Positions 28,426-40,903 of a DNA stretch of 64,000 nt are shown one piece after another; the stretch's first letter is position 1, and each line of letters starts with the position of its first letter. Origin of the DNA: Rhizobium tumorigenes (lineage in GTDB: Bacteria > Pseudomonadota > Alphaproteobacteria > Rhizobiales > Rhizobiaceae). The notes under the pieces are model-generated. The model was not told the DNA's origin. It saw only the letters and a list, made by a program, of their open reading frames with translations, and made no database searches. Location of the stretch: the NCBI RefSeq assembly GCF_003240565.2, contig NZ_CP117255.1:1488001-1552000 (forward strand). The letters are read 5' to 3'. Both the position numbers and the translations under genes were made by a program.

Positions 28426-29226
28426 TTACGCCCTCAGCCCGAACCCCTGCATCAGCCGCCGCGTCGCAAAATCCGGGTTGCCCGAGGTAAACACCGCAAA
28501 ATCGTCCGCTTCCGGATGGACGGCATCGGCGAGGACAGGCACGAGGCTGCGGGCGCGGCGGGCGATGGCCTCAGCGGGGTCGAGCCAGTCGACCGGCCAG
28601 GGCGCCAATCGGCGGAAGAGGTTCGCCATGAACGGATAGTGAGTGCAGGCGAGCACGACGATGTCGGTCTTGCGACCCTCCTTTTCCACGAAACATTGGC
28701 CGATTTCCTGCAGCACGGCTTCGTCGGAGACCGGTTCGCCCCGGATATAGGCTTCCGCCATCCGCGCCAGGTTTTCCGAGCCGACGAGGCGGACATGGCA
28801 TTGGGCGGCAAAGGACTGGATCAGGTCGCGGGTATAGGCGCGCTTGACGGTTCCGGGCGTCGCCAGCACCGAGACAAGACCGGAGCGGGTGCGCTCGGCC
28901 GCCGGCTTGATGGCTGGCACGGTGCCAACGAAGGTCATGCCAGGAAAGGCGGCGCGCAGATCGGCACCGGCAAGCGTGAAGGCGGTATTGCAGGCAATGA
29001 TGCAGATCTCGGGATCGTATTCGGCAAGCAGCCGGGCAAACAGCGAGATGATCCGCTCTTTCAGCGGCTGCTCTTCCCAGCCGCCATAGGGAAAGCCGGA
29101 ATCGTCGGCGACATAGACGAAGCCCCGCTCCGGCATCAGCACCCGCGCCTCGCGCAGCACGGTGAGGCCGCCAATGCCCGAATCGAAGACCAAAATCGGT
29201 TTTGGCTCAGTCGTTGGCGCTTTCAT
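28426..29226 (-). CDS. murI: Glutamate racemase
   Basis: The 266-residue protein has both catalytic cysteines in [10 protein letters not shown] (Cys79) and [10 protein letters not shown], the [15 protein letters not shown] motif and [10 protein letters not shown]. It makes D-glutamate for peptidoglycan. The ATG at 29226 is chosen because AAGGA lies upstream; an ATG at 29250 would add eight residues. The start lies 20 bases inside the end of the trmJ-like gene, so the two are translated as an overlapping pair. Confidence 0.95.
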   Translation of the reverse strand: MKAPTTEPKPILVFDSGIGGLTVLREARVLMPERGFVYVADDSGFPYGGWEEQPLKERIISLFARLLAEYDPEICIIACNTAFTLAGADLRAAFPGMTFVGTVPAIKPAAERTRSGLVSVLATPGTVKRAYTRDLIQSFAAQCHVRLVGSENLARMAEAYIRGEPVSDEAVLQEIGQCFVEKEGRKTDIVVLACTHYPFMANLFRRLAPWPVDWLDPAEAIARRARSLVPVLADAVHPEADDFAVFTSGNPDFATRRLMQGFGLRA

Positions 29227-30034
29227 CGACGGGTTTTTCCTTGGCGGCATTGCGCGGCTCTGCGCGGGAGACGTTGCGCGGAAAGCGGTCCAGCGACGAA
29301 ATCACGCCACGCATGACGCTGATCTCCTGCTCGGTAAAGCCCTGGCGCGAAAACACCGCCCGGAGATTGTCGATCATCTTCGGCTTTTTTTCGATGGGAT
29401 GAAAATAATTCCGCGCGCTCAGCGCTTCCTCGACATGGTCGAACAGCCCCTGAAGCTGAGATTTCGTCGACGGTCGCTGCGGATTGGCGGCAAAGCTGGT
29501 GACGCTCAGATCCTCCATGCCGGATTTCATCCACTCATAGGACATCAGCAGCACCGCCTGGGCAATGTTCAGCGAGGCAAAGGCGGGATTGACCGGGAAG
29601 GTGACGATCTCGTCGGCGAGCGCCACTTCCTCGTTGCTGAGGCCCCAGCGCTCGCGCCCGAACAGGACACCGCAGCGCTCCCCGGCTACAAACCGCCCCC
29701 GCAGCGTCTCTGCCGCCACGACAGGCGAGCGGACAGGCTTGTAGCCGTAGCGCTCGCGGGCCGTCGTTGCATAGAGGAAATGGAGGTCGGCGATAGCTTC
29801 TTCCAAGGTCGGAAATACGCGCGTCGCCTCAATGACATGACTGGCATTTGAGGCAGCGGCGGTCGCCTTTTCGTTCGGCCACCCGTCGCGCGGGTTGACG
29901 AGACGCAGTTCGGCAAGGCCGAAATTCGCCATGGCGCGCGCCACCATGCCGATGTTCTCGCCCATCTGCGGCTCGACCAGAATAATGACCGGGCCCTCGG
30001 CCAGCAACGGCTTTTCGCTGTTTGTTCCTGACAT
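29207..30034 (-). CDS. TrmJ-family RNA 2'-O-methyltransferase (SPOUT)
   Basis: The 275-residue protein has SPOUT methyltransferase motifs: [49 protein letters not shown] and [16 protein letters not shown], as in TrmJ, which methylates the 2'-OH of residue 32 in tRNAs. ttcA, encoded 5 kb away, also modifies position 32, although on a different group. The C-terminal extension ([16 protein letters not shown]) is basic and variable. It overlaps the start of murI by 20 bases. The frame continues upstream of 30034, but the homologous part begins at this ATG. Confidence 0.88.
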   Translation of the reverse strand: MSGTNSEKPLLAEGPVIILVEPQMGENIGMVARAMANFGLAELRLVNPRDGWPNEKATAAASNASHVIEATRVFPTLEEAIADLHFLYATTARERYGYKPVRSPVVAAETLRGRFVAGERCGVLFGRERWGLSNEEVALADEIVTFPVNPAFASLNIAQAVLLMSYEWMKSGMEDLSVTSFAANPQRPSTKSQLQGLFDHVEEALSARNYFHPIEKKPKMIDNLRAVFSRQGFTEQEISVMRGVISSLDRFPRNVSRAEPRNAAKEKPVDESAND

Positions 30035-30110
30035 GACTATCCTCGGTGCGACGCAGCGGCGAAATTGCTGCCGGAAATACCCGCGAAGGCCCGGAACGGC
30101 AAGCCCCGGC

Positions 30111-32123
30111 TCATGGATAAAGCCGATCGAGCATCGATCCGACCATCTCGATGCCGAGCCGCATGCCGCCGCGCGACAGCGGTAGATGGCGCCCGGTCGC
30201 CCGCGCCGACTTGCGGTCGACGAAGAAGCACTCCGAGCCCCTGCCTGAGATGGCATTCAGCCGCTGGAGGTTCTCAGACACATTCAGCGCGATCTCGCCA
30301 TCCGGATCGTCGCGAGAGAAGGCGATGTTGCGGGCAAAGACCCGGGCCCAGTAGGTGCAGGCCATCAGGATCGCCAGCGTCTGGCGCACATTGCCCGGTT
30401 TGCGCACCAGGCTCCAGGACTGGCCGAGGGGCTTGGCCGCGGTGGTGACGTCGCGGTAGGCGGCATCGAGGTTTTGCGACAGGCGGATCAGCTCCAGGCC
30501 CGGACCGCTTCCGCCGGCGGCATCGAGCAAAGCCCGGAGCGCATCGAACCACTTGACCAGCGCCCCATCCAGCACGCCTCGCGTCTTCGCTGGAAAGACC
30601 AGGAAGGCAACCGCCGCACCGGCCGTCGCGCCGATGATCGTCTCGCCGATCCGCAGTTGCAGCACTTGTAGCGTCAGCGCGCCCGTCATGCCGTAGACCA
30701 AACATAGAACGATGGAGATGAAGAAGGTCATGGCCCCGTAGGACACCTGGATAAAGTAGAAGCCGAGAAAGATCGACACGACCGAAAGCGAGATGGCAAT
30801 GGCGGTATGGCCCGCTACCACCAGCGCCAAGGCCATGCCGACAGCAATCCCCAGCACGGTGCCCATCGAGCGCTGAAACGCCTTCACAGCCGTATCGCCG
30901 CGCGAATTGGTGTTTGTGAACACCAGAAACGCCGTCAGCACCGCCCAGAACCAGCGCTCGCGGGACAACAGCAGACCGAAGACCATGGCGATGCCGGTGG
31001 CCAGAGTGATCTGCAGCGCCGATCGCATGGCGGCATCGTCGAGCGACAGTTTTGGCCACTTGATGACCGTGCGGGCGCCGTTCCCGCCGGCGATATCGCT
31101 GAAACCCGTCGTGCGGCCGAGAGACAGGGTTTCCGTCAGCGCATCGCGGGCGTCCCGGAGCCAGATCATCGCCCGCATCGTCTCGGAACTGCGCTTGTCC
31201 GCCATCGTCTCGAAGCCATCGGTCTCGCGCTCTAGCAGGGCGTCGTCATGGGCAATGACGGCTTGCACCAGCGCGAAGCTCGGCACGGCGCTCTGGCTCA
31301 TCATGATGGCGCTTTCCGCCGCCAGATGGACGTCGAACAGCCGCATTGAGATATCGACGGCCGGTGTATCGCTGGCGAGCGTATCGCTCGCCGGCGTATC
31401 GACAGCGGGTGCATCGTCGGACGGTTTGGGAATGAAGCTCTCCGCCATCAGCACGACGTCCTTCAGCCGCTCCTCAGCCTGGAGCAGCGCACGATGCTCC
31501 GCTTCCGATATCCGCCCGTCGCGGACGCTGACCGCAAGTTCGATCAGCATCTGGTTGACCCGGCCGAGCACGCTCTCCAGCGCCCGCAGCAGGTCCTTGC
31601 GCCAGTCATCCGGCAGCAGGACGGAGCGCACGCCGTGGGCGACCAGCGAGGAGACCACCGAACCCATCGCCACCAGCGGCATCTCACCCAGCCTGGGCTG
31701 GAAATAGGCACCCATGAAATAGGACATGAAGGCGAACATGCCCACCGCATTCCAGCGCACGCCGAGGGCCCTCACCCAGCTTGCGGCAAAGATGATGGCG
31801 AGGAAGGCGACATCGCTGATGTAGCGATGGTCCGCGAGCAGCGCTGCCAGTATGACGGCCAGCACGCTGGCCAGGCAGCCAATCAGCCGTGTCACCAACT
31901 GTTCCGAAGGACGCTTGTCGCGCACCGTGAAGCCGCCCTGGATCGACAGGAGTATCCCGAGTGCATAGGCGACATCGGGCAGCGGCACGATCGTTGAATG
32001 AATGACGAAGAGAATGCTGAAGGATAGCACCACGGTCAGCGTCACCCGCGAGGCCTGTCGCAGCCGCGAAAATGCCGGGTCGTTGGCGGCCAGCCAATCA
32101 CGAAACCGATGGGCGATGTGCAT
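30111..32123 (-). CDS. FUSC-family inner-membrane transporter
   Basis: The 670-residue protein has two blocks of hydrophobic helices (about residues 25-165 and 350-500), joined and followed by hydrophilic segments, as in FUSC/AaeB/YccS-type exporters. The second block includes IALSVVSIFLGFYFI-like helices and IGETIIGATAGAAVAFLVFP, the conserved FUSC core. The middle region holds a short repeat (VDTPASDTLASDTPAVD). Family members export aromatic acids or protect against membrane stress; the substrate is unknown here. It is preceded by a small secreted-protein gene 45 bases upstream on the same strand. Confidence 0.82.
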   Translation of the reverse strand: MHIAHRFRDWLAANDPAFSRLRQASRVTLTVVLSFSILFVIHSTIVPLPDVAYALGILLSIQGGFTVRDKRPSEQLVTRLIGCLASVLAVILAALLADHRYISDVAFLAIIFAASWVRALGVRWNAVGMFAFMSYFMGAYFQPRLGEMPLVAMGSVVSSLVAHGVRSVLLPDDWRKDLLRALESVLGRVNQMLIELAVSVRDGRISEAEHRALLQAEERLKDVVLMAESFIPKPSDDAPAVDTPASDTLASDTPAVDISMRLFDVHLAAESAIMMSQSAVPSFALVQAVIAHDDALLERETDGFETMADKRSSETMRAMIWLRDARDALTETLSLGRTTGFSDIAGGNGARTVIKWPKLSLDDAAMRSALQITLATGIAMVFGLLLSRERWFWAVLTAFLVFTNTNSRGDTAVKAFQRSMGTVLGIAVGMALALVVAGHTAIAISLSVVSIFLGFYFIQVSYGAMTFFISIVLCLVYGMTGALTLQVLQLRIGETIIGATAGAAVAFLVFPAKTRGVLDGALVKWFDALRALLDAAGGSGPGLELIRLSQNLDAAYRDVTTAAKPLGQSWSLVRKPGNVRQTLAILMACTYWARVFARNIAFSRDDPDGEIALNVSENLQRLNAISGRGSECFFVDRKSARATGRHLPLSRGGMRLGIEMVGSMLDRLYP

Positions 32124-32168
32124 CAGGATCCTTCGTCGTTAAACGCATCGCCAGCCTGTGGCGTCAGG

Positions 32169-32711
32169 CTACGGCTGCTTGGCGATATCCTGCATGGCAG
32201 CCTTGAGGGAACTCGGCTTACCATTGTCGTCCGTCGTCAGGATGTCGTCGACCACGGGTTTTCCGCCTTCGGTCAGAACCTCGAAGCGAACTTCCGTGAA
32301 GGCGTCAGACGCTGCAGCATCGTCGGCGCCCATGCAGTGCGACTTCTGGAACCGCACCACCACCTCGGTCTTGCCGCCCGATACAGCGCCCGGAACGATC
32401 GTCACGTTCTCGAGCGGACAGGCATCCTGGCTGCCGACAATGACGTCGTAGTCGAACGGCGAGATGCCGTCTTCCGTCGCCGGATAATTCTGGGCGGCCT
32501 GGTAGCCACGAATGAAATCGGCGCTGAACAACTGCCGCAGGTGCGACGCGTCGAACATGTCCTGCCAGTCGCTGTCGCCGCCAGCCCAGTTGGCCACCGT
32601 CGCATCCATGATAGTCTTCACCGGAGAAACGGCAGGATCTGCGGCAAAGGCGCCGGGCGCCTGGATAACGACGAGGGCGGCGATGAGGTATGCAGGCAGC
32701 GATCGGGGCAT
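32169..32711 (-). CDS. Secreted protein, unknown function
   Basis: The 180-residue protein has a signal peptide (MPRSLPAYLIAALVVIQAPG, cut near AFA-AD). A mature domain contains IMDATVANWAGGDSDWQDMF, two cysteines (DACPLENVTI, KSHCMGADD) that could form a disulfide, and VRFEVLTEGGKPVVDDILTT. I do not recognise the family with confidence. It is upstream of the FUSC gene by 45 bases and likely in the same transcript, suggesting an envelope function. The ATG at 32711 is chosen because it begins the signal peptide directly. Confidence 0.7.
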   Translation of the reverse strand: MPRSLPAYLIAALVVIQAPGAFAADPAVSPVKTIMDATVANWAGGDSDWQDMFDASHLRQLFSADFIRGYQAAQNYPATEDGISPFDYDVIVGSQDACPLENVTIVPGAVSGGKTEVVVRFQKSHCMGADDAAASDAFTEVRFEVLTEGGKPVVDDILTTDDNGKPSSLKAAMQDIAKQP

Positions 32712-32940
32712 GGCAATGTCCGTAAACACACAAGATATCATTGTAAAATCGGCTATATCGGCGAGCCTTACAAGCGCCTCGCACTAGAAAAGCGGTGATT
32801 GGCCAGGCAGATTTGACGCGCAAAAAGGCGAATTCTGCGCCCTTCCCGGCTTTGCCTCGGCGCCCCGCGGTGCTATAGCGCTCGAGACTTCAAGTCCAAC
32901 ACACCGGGCCGCCCGGCCATCAGCAGAACGAGGCAGATAT

Positions 32941-34152
32941 ATGGAAAAGATCAAGGTTGCAAACCCCGTCGTCGATCTCGACGGCGACGAGATGACCCGC
33001 ATCATCTGGCAGTTGATCAAGGATAAGCTCATCCTTCCCTACCTCGACCTCGACATCCAGTATTACGATCTCTCGGTCGAAAATCGCGATGCCACCAACG
33101 ACCAGGTAACGATCGACGCAGCCCACGCCATCAAGAAATACGGCGTCGGCATAAAGTGCGCGACGATCACGCCGGACGAAGACCGCGTCAAGGAATTCAA
33201 CCTGAAGCAGATGTGGAAGTCGCCAAACGGCACCATCCGCAACATCCTCGGCGGCGTCATCTTCCGCGAGCCGATCATCTGCGAAAACGTGCCGCGCCTG
33301 GTTCCCGGCTGGACCAAGCCAATCGTCGTCGGCCGTCACGCCTTCGGCGACCAGTACAAGGCCACCGACTTCAAATTCCCCGGCAAGGGCAAGCTGTCGA
33401 TCAAGTTCGTCGGCGAAGACGGCGCGGTCATCGAGAAGGAAGTCTACGACGCGCCGGGCGCCGGCGTGGCTCTCGCCATGTACAACCTCGACGAATCGAT
33501 CCGCGATTTTGCCCGCGCTTCGCTGAACTACGGCCTGATGCGCAAGTGGCCTGTCTACCTGTCGACCAAGAACACCATCCTGAAGGCCTATGACGGTCGC
33601 TTCAAGGACATCTTCCAGGAAGTCTTCGACGCTGAATTCAAGACGCAGTTCGATGCCCTGAAGATCACCTACGAGCACCGCCTTATCGACGACATGGTCG
33701 CCTCGGCTCTAAAGTGGTCCGGCGGTTATGTCTGGGCCTGCAAGAACTACGACGGCGACGTCCAGTCCGACATCGTCGCCCAAGGGTTCGGCTCACTCGG
33801 CCTGATGACCTCGGTGCTGCTGTCGCCAGACGGCCAGACCGTCGAAGCGGAAGCAGCCCACGGCACCGTGACCCGTCACTACCGCCAGCACCAGAAGGGC
33901 CAGGAGACTTCGACGAACTCGATCGCCTCGATCTTCGCCTGGACACGTGGCCTCGCGCATCGCGCCAAGCTCGACGACAACGCAGCACTCGCCAAGTTTG
34001 CAGCGACGCTCGAAACCGTCTGCGTCGACACGGTCGAAAGCGGCTTCATGACCAAGGATCTGGCCCTGCTCATCGGCCCCGACCAGCCCTGGCTGTCGAC
34101 GACTGCCTTCCTCGACAAGGTCGATGAAAATCTCCAGAAGGCAATGGCATAA
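32941..34152 (+). CDS. icd: NADP-dependent isocitrate dehydrogenase
   Basis: The 403-residue protein is the eukaryote-like [47 protein letters not shown] (isocitrate-binding Ser), [20 protein letters not shown] and [14 protein letters not shown] with the NADP-binding HGT. It converts isocitrate to 2-oxoglutarate in the TCA cycle. A ribosome-binding GAGG precedes the ATG. It is divergent from the secreted-protein/FUSC operon and followed by a strong hairpin at 34178. Confidence 0.97.
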   Translation: MEKIKVANPVVDLDGDEMTRIIWQLIKDKLILPYLDLDIQYYDLSVENRDATNDQVTIDAAHAIKKYGVGIKCATITPDEDRVKEFNLKQMWKSPNGTIRNILGGVIFREPIICENVPRLVPGWTKPIVVGRHAFGDQYKATDFKFPGKGKLSIKFVGEDGAVIEKEVYDAPGAGVALAMYNLDESIRDFARASLNYGLMRKWPVYLSTKNTILKAYDGRFKDIFQEVFDAEFKTQFDALKITYEHRLIDDMVASALKWSGGYVWACKNYDGDVQSDIVAQGFGSLGLMTSVLLSPDGQTVEAEAAHGTVTRHYRQHQKGQETSTNSIASIFAWTRGLAHRAKLDDNAALAKFAATLETVCVDTVESGFMTKDLALLIGPDQPWLSTTAFLDKVDENLQKAMA

Positions 34153-34177
34153 GCCATTTTCTTAATGTGATCGGCAG

Positions 34178-34202
34178 ACGGCGGGGACTTCCCCGCCGTT
34201 TC
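34178..34202 (+). terminator. Terminator hairpin after icd
   Basis: A 10-bp stem ACGGCGGGGA/TCCCCGCCGT with a two-base loop, followed by TTTCC, 25 bases after the icd stop. Confidence 0.65.
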
Positions 34203-34230
34203 CATATCTGCAGCCCGGAGACCGGATCCG

Positions 34231-34677
34231 ATGCCCAACACCATTCGTCCGCTGAAGCTTGACGACCGCACCGCCTGGGAGCCGCTGTGGCAGGCCTACC
34301 AGCGCTTCTACGAGGTCGAGATTCCGCCGGAAACGACAGACCGGACGTGGGCGCGATTTCACGATCAGAGCGAGCATATGCAGGCGCTCGGCGCTTTCGA
34401 TGACGCCGGACGTCTGGTCGGCATCGTCCACGCCATCTTCCACCGCTCGACGTGGATGCCGGAATGGACCTGCTATCTGCAGGACCTCTATGTCGAGAAC
34501 GATCAACGCGGCAAGGGCACGGGTGCAGCCCTTATCGAGGCTGTGGCGGACCTCGCCCGGGCCAACGATGCCGGTCGCCTGTACTGGATGACCCATGAAA
34601 CCAATACCGCAGCCCAGCGCCTTTATGACCACATCGCGGCGCGATCCGGCTTCATCCAGTATCGCAAGGCCCTGTAG
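34231..34677 (+). CDS. GNAT-family N-acetyltransferase
   Basis: The 148-residue protein has the acetyl-CoA-binding signature LYVENDQRGKGTGAALIEAV (Q/RxxGxG/A) and a typical C-terminal half (WMTHETNTAAQRLYDHIAAR). The substrate is unknown. It stands alone after icd with GGAG upstream of its ATG, and converges on alaS, with a bidirectional-looking hairpin between them. Confidence 0.9.
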   Translation: MPNTIRPLKLDDRTAWEPLWQAYQRFYEVEIPPETTDRTWARFHDQSEHMQALGAFDDAGRLVGIVHAIFHRSTWMPEWTCYLQDLYVENDQRGKGTGAALIEAVADLARANDAGRLYWMTHETNTAAQRLYDHIAARSGFIQYRKAL

Positions 34678-34694
34678 CAAGCCTTTGTAGAACG

Positions 34695-34724
34695 AAAAAC
34701 GGCGGAAGCTAATCGCTCCCGCCA
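34695..34724 (-). terminator. Terminator of alaS
   Basis: Read on the minus strand, GGCGGGAGC pairs with GCTTCCGCC (one mismatch) around GATTA, then GTTTTTCG follows. It lies 28 bases beyond the alaS stop. Confidence 0.65.
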
Positions 34725-34751
34725 TTCCAAATCCTAAAATCTCAGCACCTG

Positions 34752-37412
<2,661 letters not shown>

Positions 37413-37506
37413 GCTATGCCCTTATCGCTGCCGTCGGCAGTCCCCATACAAAATCCACTGGCTTTTATCGCTCGCTCTCGATCCTGTCCAGCCGCACGAA
37501 CGAAAG

Positions 37507-37536
37507 CGGCCGCACATCCCGAAAGACGTGCGGCCG
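37507..37536 (-). terminator. Hairpin after recA
   Basis: CGGCCGCAC and GTGCGGCCG form a 9-bp stem with a 12-base loop; on the minus strand CTTTCG follows. It lies about 40 bases past the recA stop and may be a weak terminator before alaS. Confidence 0.5.
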
Positions 37537-37575
37537 GCAGCTTCAACCTACCCTTCGACCTTGCGGCCGGGACCG

Positions 37576-38664
37576 TTACATATCGGCGGCAACGTCGCCG
37601 TCGTTGGCATCGGGACCGCCGTTCACCAGCAGCTTGTCGGCGATCAGGCCGGCACTCTGGCGCAGCATCGTTTCGATCTCCTTTGCCAGTTCCGGGTTGT
37701 CGCGCAGGAAAATCTTGGCGTTCTCGCGACCCTGCCCGAGACGCTGGCTGTTATAGGAGAACCAGGCACCTGACTTCTCCACGATGCCGGCCTTGACGCC
37801 GAGATCGACGAGTTCGCCGGTCTTCGAGACGCCTTCGCCATACATGATGTCGAACTCGACCTGCTTGAAGGGAGGCGCCATCTTGTTCTTGACGACCTTG
37901 ACGCGCGTCTGGTTGCCGATGACCTCTTCGCGATCCTTGACGGCACCGATGCGGCGGATGTCGAGGCGAACAGAGGCGTAGAATTTCAGCGCGTTACCGC
38001 CAGTCGTCGTTTCCGGCGAACCGAACATTACACCGATCTTCATGCGGATCTGGTTGATGAAGATGACCATCGTGTTCGACTTCGAGATCGACGCGGTCAG
38101 CTTGCGCAGCGCCTGGCTCATCAGGCGAGCCTGGAGGCCTGGCAGGCTGTCGCCCATTTCGCCTTCGATTTCAGCCCGAGGCGTCAGGGCCGCAACGGAA
38201 TCGATGACCAGCACGTCGATGGCGCCGGAGCGTACCAGCGTGTCGGTGATCTCGAGCGCCTGCTCGCCGGTATCTGGCTGCGAGATCAGAAGGTTCTGGA
38301 GATCGACGCCGAGCTTGCGGGCATAGACCGGGTCGAGCGCATGTTCGGCGTCGACGAAGGCGCAGATGCCGCCCTTCTTCTGGGCTTCGGCAATGGTCTG
38401 CAGCGCCAGCGTCGTCTTGCCCGAGCTTTCCGGCCCATAGATCTCGACGATACGCCCCTTCGGCAATCCACCGATGCCAAGTGCGATATCGAGGCTCAGG
38501 GAGCCCGTGGATACTGTCTCGATCTCGACGATGCTTTCATTCGAACCGAGCTTCATGATCGAGCCCTTGCCGAATGCCCTCTCGATCTGAGAGAGTGCGG
38601 CTTCGAGCGCCTTGCTTTTGTCCACCGATTTTTCCTCTACGAGCCGCAAACTATTCTGTGACAT
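37576..38664 (-). CDS. recA: Recombinase A
   Basis: The 362-residue protein has the Walker [20 protein letters not shown], the L1/L2 loop region with [20 protein letters not shown] and the family motif ALKFYASVR. It drives homologous pairing and co-protease cleavage of LexA. ATG 38664 ([20 protein letters not shown]) is the conserved start; the open frame upstream to 38760 is not homologous. It is probably the first gene of a recA-alaS unit, with a promoter near 38721-38749 and a candidate SOS box further upstream. Confidence 0.99.
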   Translation of the reverse strand: MSQNSLRLVEEKSVDKSKALEAALSQIERAFGKGSIMKLGSNESIVEIETVSTGSLSLDIALGIGGLPKGRIVEIYGPESSGKTTLALQTIAEAQKKGGICAFVDAEHALDPVYARKLGVDLQNLLISQPDTGEQALEITDTLVRSGAIDVLVIDSVAALTPRAEIEGEMGDSLPGLQARLMSQALRKLTASISKSNTMVIFINQIRMKIGVMFGSPETTTGGNALKFYASVRLDIRRIGAVKDREEVIGNQTRVKVVKNKMAPPFKQVEFDIMYGEGVSKTGELVDLGVKAGIVEKSGAWFSYNSQRLGQGRENAKIFLRDNPELAKEIETMLRQSAGLIADKLLVNGGPDANDGDVAADM

Positions 38665-38720
38665 GAGATCCACCTTTAGGTTATTGAAGCCGCACAGGCA
38701 ATGAAGCAGTTGATGTCGTT

Positions 38721-38749
38721 TTTGTACTTGATTTGTTCCGGTTCCGCAA
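38721..38749 (-). promoter_or_regulatory. Candidate recA promoter
   Basis: On the minus strand TTGCGG (38749-38744) and TACAAA (38726-38721) are separated by 17 bases. Transcription would begin about 50 bases before the recA ATG. Confidence 0.5.
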
Positions 38750-38791
38750 GGGGCCTTCAAATAATTGAAACAAAAAGGTAAAATGACCTTT

Positions 38792-38806
38792 GTTCTATTT
38801 TTGTTT
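38792..38806. promoter_or_regulatory. Candidate SOS (LexA) box near recA, one mismatch
   Basis: GTTC, seven bases, GTTT on the plus strand matches the alphaproteobacterial LexA site GTTC-N7-GTTC in seven of eight positions. It lies 43 bp upstream of the proposed recA -35, which is far for a repressor site. It could instead serve the plus-strand kinase gene or be chance. Confidence 0.35.
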
Positions 38807-38904
38807 TCCTTTTTTGCCGCAAAGACTTAGGCGATCCCCAGCAGGCTTTCCCGGGTTCGCAAATGCGGGTCGATTCGGCTCTTTCGAAATGACCGGGGCT
38901 GGGT

Positions 38905-39849
38905 ATGTCTAAGCAGATTCTCGTGCTCGGCGGCGCTCACATCGACAGGCGTGGCCGCATCTTCGGAGAGACCGATCCAGGCGCCAGCAATCCGGGCGCT
39001 TGGTTCGAGGAACCGGGCGGCGGCGGCTTCAATGCGGCCCGCAATCTCGCCCGGCTTCACCACGACGTGCGGATGATCTCGCCTCGCGGCGGCGATGCTC
39101 TTGGCGACATGGTGGCGGCCGCCGCTCGCGAGGCTGGCGTCGACGACCGCCCGTTCGTCTTTCTCGATCGCACGACGCCGAGCTACACGGCGATCATCGA
39201 AAAAGACGGAAACCTGGTCATCGCGCTGGCCGATATGGAGCTCTACAAGCTCTTCAGCCCTCGCCGCCTGCTGATCCGCGCCATCCGCGATTCGTTCGCA
39301 TCGGCGGACCTTATTCTTTGCGACGCCAATCTGCCGGCCGAAACACTGGCAGCGATTGCCCGCAAAGCGGTCGATCTCGGCAAGCCGCTGGCAGCCATTG
39401 CCATCTCCCCGGCCAAGGTAGTGCGCCTCAAACCCTGCCTTGCCGATATCGACTATCTGTTTCTCAACCAGTCGGAAGCCGCCGCCCTCACCGGCAGCAG
39501 GCCGGACGATCCGCTGCAGTGGGTGAGCCAGTTGCAGGCCCTTGGTCTCAAGGGTGGCGTCATCACGCGAGGGCAGCAGCCTCTCGTCGCCTTTGACGGC
39601 CGCATCACCCTCACCCTGGAGCCGCCGACTGTGGACGACGTCGCCGACGTCACCGGCGCCGGCGACTCTCTGGCGGCCGGGGTGCTTTCGGCGCTGATGG
39701 ACGGTCTCGATCTCGCCGAGGCGGTGCGCCACGGCGCCGCAGCGGCCGCGATCACGGTTCAGTCGCCGTTTGCAACGGCCGCCAATCTGTCGCCGGAGCA
39801 TCTTCGTCAGGTTCTCGCCCTTGTCGGCGCGCCCAAAATACTGTCATGA
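38905..39849 (+). CDS. PfkB-family sugar kinase, probable pseudouridine kinase
   Basis: The 314-residue ribokinase-fold protein has VLGGAHIDRRGRIF and EEPGGGGFNAARNLARLH near the N-terminus, FLNQSEAAALTG in the middle and the anion-hole/catalytic motif VADVTGAGDSLAAGVLSAL near 250. The next gene is pseudouridine-5'-phosphate glycosidase, so this is probably PsuK, which phosphorylates pseudouridine before C-C bond cleavage. The assignment rests on context, because PfkB kinases look alike. The two genes are 46 bases apart. Confidence 0.85.
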   Translation: MSKQILVLGGAHIDRRGRIFGETDPGASNPGAWFEEPGGGGFNAARNLARLHHDVRMISPRGGDALGDMVAAAAREAGVDDRPFVFLDRTTPSYTAIIEKDGNLVIALADMELYKLFSPRRLLIRAIRDSFASADLILCDANLPAETLAAIARKAVDLGKPLAAIAISPAKVVRLKPCLADIDYLFLNQSEAAALTGSRPDDPLQWVSQLQALGLKGGVITRGQQPLVAFDGRITLTLEPPTVDDVADVTGAGDSLAAGVLSALMDGLDLAEAVRHGAAAAAITVQSPFATAANLSPEHLRQVLALVGAPKILS

Positions 39850-39895
39850 AGGCCCATCCCGCCCATCAAACCCGCACACTCAGGTGGACAAGACC

Positions 39896-40822
39896 ATGAC
39901 CAAACCATTTTCCGCTCTGTTGCCGATCTCATATTCAAGTGAAGTCGCAGCCGCCAAGGCACGCGGCGCACCGATCGTCGCGCTCGAATCGACAATCATC
40001 ACCCATGGCATGCCCTATCCCGGCAACATCGACATGGCCCGCAGCGTCGAGGCGATCATCCGCGAAGAAGGCGCCGTGCCGGCAACCATCGCAGTCATCC
40101 ACGGAACGTTGCACATCGGCCTTGAGCCGGCCGAGCTCGAGAGCCTCGCCCAGACCACGGACGCGATGAAAGTGTCGCGCGCCGATTTAGCCTTTGCCAT
40201 CGCCGAGCGCCGCACCGGCGCAACCACGGTTGCTGCCACGATGATTGCAGCAGCAAGGGCCGGTATCAAGGTGTTTGCCACCGGCGGCATCGGTGGCGTG
40301 CATCGCGGCGCCGAGACCAGCTTCGATATCTCGGCCGACCTTGAGGAACTGGCCCGCACCGGCGTCATCGTCGTCTGCGCCGGCGCCAAGGCCATCCTCG
40401 ACATTCCGAAGACGCTGGAAGTGCTGGAAACCCGCGGTGTTCCCGTCGTCACCTTCGGCAGCCCGGAATTCCCGGCCTTCTGGTCGCGAGCCTCCGGCCT
40501 GCCAAGCCCGCTGACGCTGAACAGCCCGGCAGCAATCGCCAATTTCCAGACGGTGCGCGAGCAGCTGGGCATCGATGGCGGCATGCTGATCGCCAATCCC
40601 GTGCCGGAGGAAGACCAGATCGAGCGCGAGGAGATGGAGATTTACATCGAGCGAGCGCTCGACAGCGCCGAGCGCGAGGAAGTGGTCGGCAAGGCAGTCA
40701 CGCCCTACCTGCTCAGCACCATCTTCGACATCACCGGCGGCCGCAGCCTGAAGACCAACATCGCGCTGGTCGAGAACAATGCGCGCCTCGCTGCCGAAAT
40801 CGCCGTCGCTCTGGCGGATTAA
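39896..40822 (+). CDS. psuG: Pseudouridine-5'-phosphate glycosidase
   Basis: The 308-residue protein matches PsuG throughout: GAPIVALESTIITHGMPYPG, ATIAVIHGTLHIGLEPAEL, FATGGIGGVHRGAETSFDIS (Mn2+-site region) and VPVVTFGSPEFPAFWSRASG. It cleaves pseudouridine 5'-phosphate to uracil and ribose 5-phosphate. It is co-directional with the PfkB kinase upstream and ends in a strong terminator at 40848. ATG 39896 is preferred; the frame extends upstream inside the kinase gene without protein similarity. Confidence 0.96.
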   Translation: MTKPFSALLPISYSSEVAAAKARGAPIVALESTIITHGMPYPGNIDMARSVEAIIREEGAVPATIAVIHGTLHIGLEPAELESLAQTTDAMKVSRADLAFAIAERRTGATTVAATMIAAARAGIKVFATGGIGGVHRGAETSFDISADLEELARTGVIVVCAGAKAILDIPKTLEVLETRGVPVVTFGSPEFPAFWSRASGLPSPLTLNSPAAIANFQTVREQLGIDGGMLIANPVPEEDQIEREEMEIYIERALDSAEREEVVGKAVTPYLLSTIFDITGGRSLKTNIALVENNARLAAEIAVALAD

Positions 40823-40847
40823 GCAGAGACATCATTTGCCGAAGCTG

Positions 40848-40874
40848 CCGCGCCGGTCTCCGGCGCGGTTTTTC
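40848..40874 (+). terminator. Intrinsic terminator of the pseudouridine operon
   Basis: A perfect 9-bp stem CCGCGCCGG/CCGGCGCGG, loop TCT, followed by TTTTT, 26 bases after psuG. Confidence 0.88.
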
Positions 40875-40903
40875 GTTTTAAGGGCTCCAGTAGGAAACCT
40901 CCC

